From assembly GCA_035559595.1 (NCBI GenBank), contig DATMBF010000032.1, forward strand, positions 33,469-97,468: a stretch of 64,000 bases of DNA. Direction: 5' to 3'. Origin of the DNA: DATMBF01 sp035559595. GTDB taxonomy: Bacteria > Bacteroidota > Ignavibacteria > UBA10030. The position numbers and the translations under genes are program-made. Position 1 is the stretch's first letter, and each line of letters opens with the position of its first letter. The notes beneath the pieces were generated by a model. The model was given only the letters and a program-made list of their open reading frames with translations, was not told the origin of the DNA and did no database searches. Below are positions 34,797 to 40,745 of this stretch, piece by piece.

Positions 34797-35222
34797 ATGA
34801 ACAAAAAACTGTTGTTCGGTTTCGTGGCGGTGTACGTCTTGCTGCAGGGTCTCGATTACCTCATCCACGGCGTTATTCTCTCACCGATCTATTCCTCCGA
34901 CGCCCTCAAGCATATCTGGCGTCCGGACATGGGATCGAAAATGTGGATGTTTCCCTTCACCGGTCTCTTCTTTTCCTTCTTCTTCACGCTGATCTTCTCG
35001 AAAGGATATGAAGGCAAGGGAATTGCCGAAGGAGTACGATACGGACTGTACGTCTCGCTGATGGTGAATATTCCTGCTGCATACAGGTCCTATGCACTGT
35101 ATCCCTTCCCGTATTCGCTGTCGTTGCAGTGGTTCTTGTACGGCACGCTCGAGCTCATCATCGCCGGCGTCGTCCTTGCGATGATTTACGGGATGAAGCC
35201 GAAAGAAGCGGCCGCATCGTAA
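34797..35222 (+). CDS. conserved four-helix membrane protein, 141 aa
   Basis: Four membrane helices (about 6-23, 46-65, 82-97 and 112-131). Conserved-looking features are IHGVILSPIY, WRPDMGSKMW and YEGKGIAEGVRYGLY. I recognise the pattern from uncharacterised proteins of many bacteria but know no function. The ATG has GGAGGT before it, a near-consensus promoter upstream and a strong terminator after it, so the gene is a complete single transcription unit. Confidence 0.75.
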   Translation: MNKKLLFGFVAVYVLLQGLDYLIHGVILSPIYSSDALKHIWRPDMGSKMWMFPFTGLFFSFFFTLIFSKGYEGKGIAEGVRYGLYVSLMVNIPAAYRSYALYPFPYSLSLQWFLYGTLELIIAGVVLAMIYGMKPKEAAAS

Positions 35223-35271
35223 GAACGCATGATGATTCGGCCGGGGGTTACTGCCGGTCGTTGACTTTCGT

Positions 35272-35312
35272 AAGTTCGTTGGCGAGAATTCTCTCCGCCA
35301 GCGAACTTTTTT
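35272..35312 (+). terminator. intrinsic terminator
   Basis: Thirteen-base stem AAGTTCGTTGGCG (35272-35284) with CGCCAGCGAACTT (35296-35308), one G-T pair, running into six T residues. It closes the membrane-protein unit and separates it from the partner-switching genes. Confidence 0.8.
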
Positions 35313-35339
35313 GTCTCAGGATGAGGTAACGACAAACGT

Positions 35340-36626
35340 ATGTCCGACAAAGACGTTCTTGCCCAGCTTCGAGATGAGAATCAGAGACTGAAGCGCGCCG
35401 TCGAAGAGCTCTCCATTCTCAATGAGCTCTCCCGCACGATCAGCGCCTCGTTGAATTCGACAGAAATCATGAACGCCATCGTCCGGCGCTCGCTTAAGGC
35501 AGTCCATGCCGAGCAGGGCGTCATCACATTAGTTGACAACGCGCAGGCAGATTCGCCGATGCAGACATTGATTCGCGCTGTGGTCAGCACAAGTCAACAT
35601 GAGCAATTCCATGCCAACCAGGCGCTTCTGGGTTGGATGCATTTGAACAAGAAACCGATCATCGTGAACCACCCAAAAAGCGACGAGCGATTTCAGGGTG
35701 TCCCCTGGGATCCATCAATCAGAAATTTTGTGTGTGTCCCACTCATGGTAAAAGCTGCCCTCCGTGGTGTTCTCACAGTTTACAACAAGAAGGAGGCTGA
35801 AGGTTTTGTGGACGACGATCAACGACTTCTCGCGATCATCGCCGCCCAATCTGCCCAGGTGATAGAGAACGCGCGCCTCTACGAGCAGGAAAAAGCGTTT
35901 CTGCGGATACAAGAGGAAGTTCGACTTGCTGGCCGGATTCAGACGGATCTTCTGCCAAAAACCAATCCGTCGATTCCGGGGTACGATGTTGCCGGCAAGT
36001 CCATTCCCGCCCAGGCTGTCGGCGGAGATTACTTCGACTTTATCCGTATCGACGAACGGAGGATTGTGATCTGTCTCGGTGATGTTTCAGGGAAGGGCTT
36101 GCCTGCATCGCTGCTCATGGCAAACACGCAGGCCACTCTGCACACGCTTGCGCTTGATGCTCTGCCGGCGGGAGAGTACATCCGACGGGCTAACCAGATC
36201 CTGTTTCAGAATACAAGCCCCGAAAAGTTCGTCACCATGTTTCTTGGCATTCTCGATTCAGCCAAGCATACGTTCGAGTACTGCTGTGCCGGACATGACA
36301 ATCCTTTTTTCTTTTCAGGTACCGTACGACGTTTGGGAACAGGCGGCATCGTGCTTGGCATGCTGAATGACTTCCCCTACGAGCAGGGAACTATTTCACT
36401 CGAACCGGGGGATACGATTGTGATGTATTCCGACGGGATCACGGAGGCCATGAATTCCCAGGAAGAGGAATTCTCAGAACAGCGGCTGCTTGAATTCCTG
36501 CAAAATCATCGAAACAATCCATCGGCAACACTCCTCAATGAACTTTTTCATGCCGTGAACAATCATACAAAAGGAACTCCGCAAACCGACGATATGACTG
36601 GCATTGTTATCACTCGAACGGGGTAG
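35340..36626 (+). CDS. GAF-domain PP2C/SpoIIE serine phosphatase (RsbU-like)
   Basis: 428 residues. An N-terminal coiled coil (LAQLRDENQRLKRAVEEL) leads to a GAF sensor domain (about 20-185) and a short linker helix. The PP2C phosphatase has metal motifs GGDYFDF, CLGDVSGKGLPASLLMA, GHDNPFFF, YSDGITEAMN and DDMTGIV. In partner-switching pathways such enzymes dephosphorylate the STAS antagonist so that it captures the anti-sigma kinase and frees a sigma factor. The STAS and kinase genes lie just downstream. The GAF ligand is unknown. Confidence 0.93.
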   Translation: MSDKDVLAQLRDENQRLKRAVEELSILNELSRTISASLNSTEIMNAIVRRSLKAVHAEQGVITLVDNAQADSPMQTLIRAVVSTSQHEQFHANQALLGWMHLNKKPIIVNHPKSDERFQGVPWDPSIRNFVCVPLMVKAALRGVLTVYNKKEAEGFVDDDQRLLAIIAAQSAQVIENARLYEQEKAFLRIQEEVRLAGRIQTDLLPKTNPSIPGYDVAGKSIPAQAVGGDYFDFIRIDERRIVICLGDVSGKGLPASLLMANTQATLHTLALDALPAGEYIRRANQILFQNTSPEKFVTMFLGILDSAKHTFEYCCAGHDNPFFFSGTVRRLGTGGIVLGMLNDFPYEQGTISLEPGDTIVMYSDGITEAMNSQEEEFSEQRLLEFLQNHRNNPSATLLNELFHAVNNHTKGTPQTDDMTGIVITRTG

Positions 36627-36724
36627 TCGGCGTCATTCGTGAAAAATCTCTCCCGAAGCCTGCGTTGCTTCCTTCCCTCCCCAGCCGTATATTGAGCAAC
36701 CGATACGGAAACACACCGCAGCTT

Positions 36725-37447
36725 ATGCCCGACGATCAGCACACCGGCACAATTCGTTTCCTCTACAGGTTTCAGTTCGAGGATGGTTCCGAGAAGGCCT
36801 TTGAAATTCTCCTCGATGGATCGTCGCTCGAACTACGCACGTCTCCACCCGCAAACCGACCGGAGTGGACAAAACTCCCCTTTCAACAATGTGACAATTG
36901 TCCTCTGAGCAATTCGGTCGAGTATTGCCCAGTCGCTGTGAATCTTGCTTTGCTTGTTGATTCATTCAAGATGTACAACTCAACGGACAATGTCTTTGTC
37001 GTCGTCGATGGTCCCGAACGAAGCTACGGCAAGGAAACTTCCCTCCAAAAAGGTCTGAGCTCGATCATGGGAATCTATATGGTCACGAGCAATTGCCCGA
37101 TCATGGATCAACTCCGGCCCATGGTGCGTTTTCATCTCCCTTTTGCAACGACAACGGAAACGGTTTATCGTTCCGTCGGAATGTATTTGCTTGCTCAGTA
37201 CTTTATCCAGCGTCACGGCGGCACGCCCGATTGGAAACTCGAAAAACTTATCGACACCTATCGGGATGTTTCAAAGGTCAACAAAGGGATGTGGCAACGA
37301 CTTTCAGCAGCATCGAAGCTTGATGCCAACGCGAATGCGATTGTGATTCTGAATTCCTTTGGCGATACGCTTCGCCACTTTGTGAAAAGCAGCATCGACG
37401 ACATCGAACGGCTCTTCACCGATTACGTCAAACGCAGCCAGCAGTAA
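36725..37447 (+). CDS. cysteine-containing protein of unknown function in a partner-switching operon
   Basis: 240 residues; probably the uncharacterised DUF6901-type family (recalled, not verified). The N-terminal strand pattern RFLYRFQFEDGSEKAFEI is followed by a cysteine cluster C56-x2-C59-x8-C68 (QCDNCPL and YCPVAVN). A fourth cysteine is at 124 (TSNCPIMDQL). A helical C-terminal half begins near 145 (TVYRSVGMYLLAQYF). The cysteines could bind a metal or sense redox state. Its place between the phosphatase and the anti-sigma kinase suggests a signalling input, which is inference. The ATG at 36725 is chosen; 20 upstream codons are open but unlike protein. Confidence 0.7.
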   Translation: MPDDQHTGTIRFLYRFQFEDGSEKAFEILLDGSSLELRTSPPANRPEWTKLPFQQCDNCPLSNSVEYCPVAVNLALLVDSFKMYNSTDNVFVVVDGPERSYGKETSLQKGLSSIMGIYMVTSNCPIMDQLRPMVRFHLPFATTTETVYRSVGMYLLAQYFIQRHGGTPDWKLEKLIDTYRDVSKVNKGMWQRLSAASKLDANANAIVILNSFGDTLRHFVKSSIDDIERLFTDYVKRSQQ

Positions 37448-37465
37448 CAACGCCGGAGGTTCAGT

Positions 37466-37876
37466 CTGACGATCGAAAACTCTTTCACGAAAGCTATTGC
37501 GTCGCTGAACGCGATTTTTGATTTCATTGATCGGTTCTGCTCAGAGCACCGCATTGATACAACAGCACAATATGCGGTGAAACTTGCTGTTGAGGAGCTC
37601 TTCACGAACATGGTCAAATACAATCCTGAGAACTCCGCCGATGTTCTCATCTGTCTTGAACATGGCGGGAAAGGATTGCGCGTAAAGATGACAGACTTCG
37701 GCGTCAAACCCTTCGATTTCACCAAACTCAAGGAAGTCGATGTCAATAAGCGGATCGAGGAGCGCACTCCCGGAGGATTGGGTATTTTTTTAACACGAAA
37801 GCTTGTCGATGAAATTCATTATGAATATGTGAACGGAAACAACGTCATAACGTTTGTTAAGAACGTGGAGCACTGA
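37466..37876 (+). CDS. anti-sigma factor kinase (RsbW-type ATPase), probable CTG start
   Basis: 136 residues of GHKL ATPase: N-box LAVEELFTNMVKY, G1 region TDFGVKPFD, G2 box GGLGIFLTRKLVDE. RsbW-type kinases bind a sigma factor or other partner and phosphorylate the STAS antagonist. The frame runs from a TAA at 37445-37447 with no ATG, GTG or TTG before an internal GTG at 37577, which would remove the first helix (ASLNAIFDFIDRF). A CTG at 37466 stands six bases after GGAGG (37455-37459), so I take it as the start. The stop is followed one base later by the STAS gene. The previous gene shares the same TAA. Confidence 0.8.
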   Translation: MTIENSFTKAIASLNAIFDFIDRFCSEHRIDTTAQYAVKLAVEELFTNMVKYNPENSADVLICLEHGGKGLRVKMTDFGVKPFDFTKLKEVDVNKRIEERTPGGLGIFLTRKLVDEIHYEYVNGNNVITFVKNVEH

Positions 37877-37877
37877 T

Positions 37878-38177
37878 ATGTTTGACATTCGAGTGACCGA
37901 AAACGGAGAGGTAACTATCAGCGGCAGACTCGATGCCGCGCAGGTCGAGAAAGCTCGATCTATCCTTGATACCATCGACCAATCTTGCGTTTTGAACATG
38001 AAAGGACTGGACTACATCTCCAGCGCCGGGCTGGGGATTCTCCTCGCAACACAGAAACGGCTTATGGGCTCTGGGCACAAGATTAAAATCGTGAATATGA
38101 GCGGGCACATTAGAGATATCTTCCATTATACCCGTTTTGACACGGTTTTCGAGATAGAATCGGAGCCGACGCGTTAG
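37878..38177 (+). CDS. STAS-domain anti-anti-sigma factor
   Basis: 99 residues, a minimal STAS domain. The phosphorylatable serine lies in DYISSAGLGIL, as in SpoIIAA and RsbV, and the last helix contains HIRDIFHYTRFDTVF. In the unphosphorylated form it sequesters the RsbW-type kinase encoded immediately upstream. The phosphatase at the head of the operon would regenerate that form. A strong terminator follows, so this is the last gene of the unit. Confidence 0.92.
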   Translation: MFDIRVTENGEVTISGRLDAAQVEKARSILDTIDQSCVLNMKGLDYISSAGLGILLATQKRLMGSGHKIKIVNMSGHIRDIFHYTRFDTVFEIESEPTR

Positions 38178-38221
38178 GGAAAATCAGCGTTATTTTCAGT
38201 TTTCCGAAGAATTGCTTAGAT

Positions 38222-38249
38222 TCCCACGTCCAGGCGTGGGATTTTTTTT
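38222..38249 (+). terminator. intrinsic terminator
   Basis: TCCCACG (38222-38228) and CGTGGGA (38235-38241) with a six-base loop, followed by eight T residues (38242-38249). It ends the partner-switching operon only 40 bases before the sigma-factor ATG. Confidence 0.92.
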
Positions 38250-38288
38250 GTAATCCCTATCAACTTTTTCATCGCTCGATTGTATTGT

Positions 38289-38825
38289 ATGTCAGACTCT
38301 CAAGACGCGAGTTTAGTGGATCAGTGTCTTCAAGGAAACAGACGTGCCTTTGAAGTCCTGCTTGACCGCTACCAGCGCACAGTATTCAACGTTGTGTACC
38401 GCATCGTCAAGGATGTCGAAGATGCACAGGACATCACACAGTCGACGTTTGTCAAGGCCTTTGAGAACCTTCGTTCCTTCAATCCTAAGTACAAGTTCTT
38501 CAGTTGGATTTATAAGATTGCGGTTAATGAATCCCTGAACCATCTTAACCAGCGAAAGCGAACAACCGAGCTCAATGAGGATATCGTTTCAGAAGAGGAT
38601 GATCCCGAAGGTTCGCTCAACAATGTTGATCTGTCGGAAAAGATTAACGACTGCCTGATGAAACTCAGTCCGGAATATCGCGTGGTGATCGTGTTGCGGC
38701 ATTTTCAGGACCTTCCGTACCACGAAATCGGGCAAATTCTCGATCTGCCCGAAAAGACCGTGAAGTCGAGACTCTTTGCGGCGCGACAGGCGCTGCGAAG
38801 ACACTTGATGCGAAAAGGATTGTGA
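38289..38825 (+). CDS. ECF-family RNA polymerase sigma factor
   Basis: 178 residues from ATG (a TTG three codons upstream is also possible). Region 2 is clear: RAFEVLLDRYQRTVFNVVYRI, then VEDAQDITQSTFVKAFENL. The acidic linker SEEDDPEG leads to region 4 with the helix-turn-helix YHEIGQILDLPEKTVKSRL. It directs RNA polymerase to a specific promoter set. The membrane anti-sigma factor overlaps it by four bases (GTGA), the usual regulatory pair. Only 40 bases separate it from the preceding terminator, so its promoter must lie there or overlap that terminator. Confidence 0.92.
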   Translation: MSDSQDASLVDQCLQGNRRAFEVLLDRYQRTVFNVVYRIVKDVEDAQDITQSTFVKAFENLRSFNPKYKFFSWIYKIAVNESLNHLNQRKRTTELNEDIVSEEDDPEGSLNNVDLSEKINDCLMKLSPEYRVVIVLRHFQDLPYHEIGQILDLPEKTVKSRLFAARQALRRHLMRKGL

Positions 38826-39619
38826 GCGAAATGATTGAAGAACGTTACCTCGAACTGATCCACCGGGCCATTGACGGTGCCTTAAGTGCGAATGAAGAAG
38901 CCGATCTTCGATCGTACCTGAATCGTTCCCCCGAAGCCAAGAGACTCTTTGACGACCTTAAGCTCCTCAGCTCCACCGTTAAGAACCTTCAAGAAGTTGA
39001 GCCCCCCGTCAACCTTCGGGCGAACATCCTGCGCTCCATCGATTTCTCGCTGTACGAACCTCGTCCGGCATCGAGTCCTTGGCATCCGATGAAGAACCTC
39101 CTTGACCTCTTTAGTACTCCTCGGTTCGTCGCACCGTTTGCTGCCGGGGTTGTCGTTGCTGCCCTCTTGTTGTTCTTTGTGTTCGATCTCAAACTCCCCG
39201 ATGAGACCGAACCTGCGGGGCTCACCGGCACCATCATTGCCGATGATGTGATCAAGAGTTTCGATCGGGGAGATAGTTTCAAAGTTCAATTAGACAACCT
39301 TCAGGCGCATCTTCTCACAAAGACCTCCAAGAATCTCGTCGTGGCGGAACTCGAAATTCACTCCAAACAAGAAGTCGATGTGGTATTTACTGTCGACGGT
39401 GTAGATATGTGCTTTAGTGCATTCAAACAGGCTGAGGGAGGAAGCGGGCAGTTGGTGATCAACGAGAATACCTCCCGGCTCACCACAACGGGCGATCAGC
39501 GCTACCTTCTGTTCTTTACCGACAAGAAACGAGCGACAACGCCGTTCAACGTGAAGTTCGTCCGGGGTGGTTCCGTACTTTTCGAAAAAACAGTAACACC
39601 ACGAGCAAAGGGAGAATAG
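38822..39619 (+). CDS. membrane-anchored anti-sigma factor
   Basis: 265 residues. The cytoplasmic N-terminus (about 100 residues) is an anti-sigma-type helical domain (YLELIHRAIDGALSANEEA, then LNRSPEAKRLFDDLKLL) lacking the zinc-binding His-Cys-Cys motif. One membrane helix follows (FVAPFAAGVVVAALLLFFVF, about 102-121). The extracytoplasmic 140 residues are beta-rich and carry one cysteine. It should hold the ECF sigma factor at the membrane until an envelope signal releases it. The GTG overlaps the sigma stop codon; the ATG at 38831 is an alternative. Confidence 0.85.
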   Translation: MSEMIEERYLELIHRAIDGALSANEEADLRSYLNRSPEAKRLFDDLKLLSSTVKNLQEVEPPVNLRANILRSIDFSLYEPRPASSPWHPMKNLLDLFSTPRFVAPFAAGVVVAALLLFFVFDLKLPDETEPAGLTGTIIADDVIKSFDRGDSFKVQLDNLQAHLLTKTSKNLVVAELEIHSKQEVDVVFTVDGVDMCFSAFKQAEGGSGQLVINENTSRLTTTGDQRYLLFFTDKKRATTPFNVKFVRGGSVLFEKTVTPRAKGE

Positions 39620-39671
39620 ATTTCTCACCGTGGACCACAGCGTTTAACTCACCACTACATAGGAGGTTGAT

Positions 39672-40619
39672 ATGCAAGAAACTCTCAAGAAACTCTTTAC
39701 TGGGCCGAACGCGAAGCTCGTCATACCGATTGCGGTCTTGGCGATCGTCGTGATCGGTTACTTCGCTTTCTTCTATCCGCCGACGGATGAGAACTCTCTC
39801 ACCGGCACGATAGCGGGCGCACAGAAGGCGAAGAAGGGGATCTCCGGACAAATCGGAGAGCGGGACGTTGTCCTGACAGGCACGCAGATCCGCGACCTGC
39901 TCCAGAACGACAAAGTTCAGACGCTTCTGAAGACGCCTTCATTTCAAAAGGTCGCAAAGGACGAAAAATTCCGCGCCGCGATGGCGAGTGAGGCATTCTT
40001 GATGGCCATGAACAGTGAGGCGTTCCGCGAGGCAATGGCGAGCGAGGCATTCCGTAATGCTCTGGCCAGTGAAGCCTTCCGTGAAGCGTTGGCGAGTGAG
40101 GCGTTCCGCGAGGCATTGGCAAGCGAGGCAATGAAGGCAGCATTGGCAAGTGAGGCCTTCCGGCAGGCGCTCAACAGCGAAGCATTTCGCGCGGCCTTGG
40201 CGAACGAGGCATTCCGTAACGCTCTGGCCAGTGAAGCCTTTCGCGAAGCGATGAACAGCGAGGCCTACAAACAGGCGTTAAATGCTGAGGCCTTTAAGCA
40301 GGCAATGAAGAGTGCCGCTTTCCGCCAAGCCCTTAACAGCGAAGCCTTCCGTGCCGCATTGGCCAGTGAAGCCTTCCGTGAGGCGTTGGCAGCCGAGGCC
40401 TTCCGCGAGGCATTAGCCTCTGAGGCCTTCCGCGCTGCATTGGCGAGCGAAGCATTCCGCGCTGCATTAGCGAGCGAGGCGTTCCGCGAGGCAATGGCGA
40501 GCGAAGCGTTCCGCGAGGCCTTAGCAGCCGAAGCGTTCCGCGAAGCTTTGGCGTCGGAGGCATTCCGCGAGGCGCTCAACAGCGAAGCGATGAAAGCCGC
40601 CGCAAAGTCGGAGTACTAA
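39672..40619 (+). CDS. membrane-anchored nonapeptide-repeat protein
   Basis: 315 residues. A short basic N-terminus precedes one membrane helix (LVIPIAVLAIVVIGYFAFF, 16-34), which should place the rest outside the cytoplasm. After a linker (about 40-95) come 23 tandem nine-residue repeats from 106 to 312 with consensus SEAFREALA, plus two degenerate copies before them. Position 4 is almost always Phe (Met or Tyr in three copies), position 7 Ala, position 8 Leu or Met, position 9 Ala or Asn. The repeat should be strongly helical. The gene lies 52 bases after the anti-sigma gene with AGGAGG before the ATG, and a terminator follows. It is probably a target or cofactor of this sigma factor. I know no described family with this repeat. 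Confidence 0.85.
   Translation: MQETLKKLFTGPNAKLVIPIAVLAIVVIGYFAFFYPPTDENSLTGTIAGAQKAKKGISGQIGERDVVLTGTQIRDLLQNDKVQTLLKTPSFQKVAKDEKFRAAMASEAFLMAMNSEAFREAMASEAFRNALASEAFREALASEAFREALASEAMKAALASEAFRQALNSEAFRAALANEAFRNALASEAFREAMNSEAYKQALNAEAFKQAMKSAAFRQALNSEAFRAALASEAFREALAAEAFREALASEAFRAALASEAFRAALASEAFREAMASEAFREALAAEAFREALASEAFREALNSEAMKAAAKSEY
39987..40607 (+). repeat. 27-base tandem repeat array inside the nonapeptide gene
   Basis: Twenty-three units of 27 bases encode the nine-residue repeats. Units differ mostly at synonymous or conservative positions (GCG, GCA or GCC for Ala; AGT or AGC for Ser). They keep the reading frame exactly, with no stop or frameshift, so the array is under coding selection. 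Confidence 0.9.
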
Positions 40620-40645
40620 GAGCAATACAGTACCTTAAGGGGGAT

Positions 40646-40683
40646 GAGATGCCGTGGCGCTTTGCCATGGCATCTCTGTTTTT
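40646..40683 (+). terminator. intrinsic terminator
   Basis: GAGATGCCGTGGC (40646-40658) pairs with GCCATGGCATCTC (40664-40676), with one G-T pair and a five-base loop, followed by TGTTTTT. It closes the sigma/anti-sigma/repeat-protein unit. Confidence 0.85.
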
Positions 40684-40720
40684 ATAGTCCTCCCACCTTC
40701 CCACTTGCATTTGAGTTCAA

Positions 40721-40743
40721 AGTCTCGCATTCTAAGCGAGACT
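40721..40743 (+). promoter_or_regulatory. hairpin directly before a start codon
   Basis: AGTCTCGC (40721-40728) and GCGAGACT (40736-40743), a perfect eight-base stem with a seven-base loop ending two bases before the ATG at 40746. In RNA it would occupy the ribosome-binding position. It could be an operator in DNA instead. Confidence 0.45.
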
Positions 40744-40745
40744 TC

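Noticed and set aside
40265..40579. Long antisense and alternate-frame open frames across the nonapeptide array
   Set aside because: The 27-base unit is a multiple of three and GC-rich, so every frame lacking a stop in one unit stays open. The plus frame has the promoter context, ribosome site and membrane helix.
39987..40607. Possible CRISPR array
   Set aside because: The repeats are directly adjacent, coding and without unique spacers.
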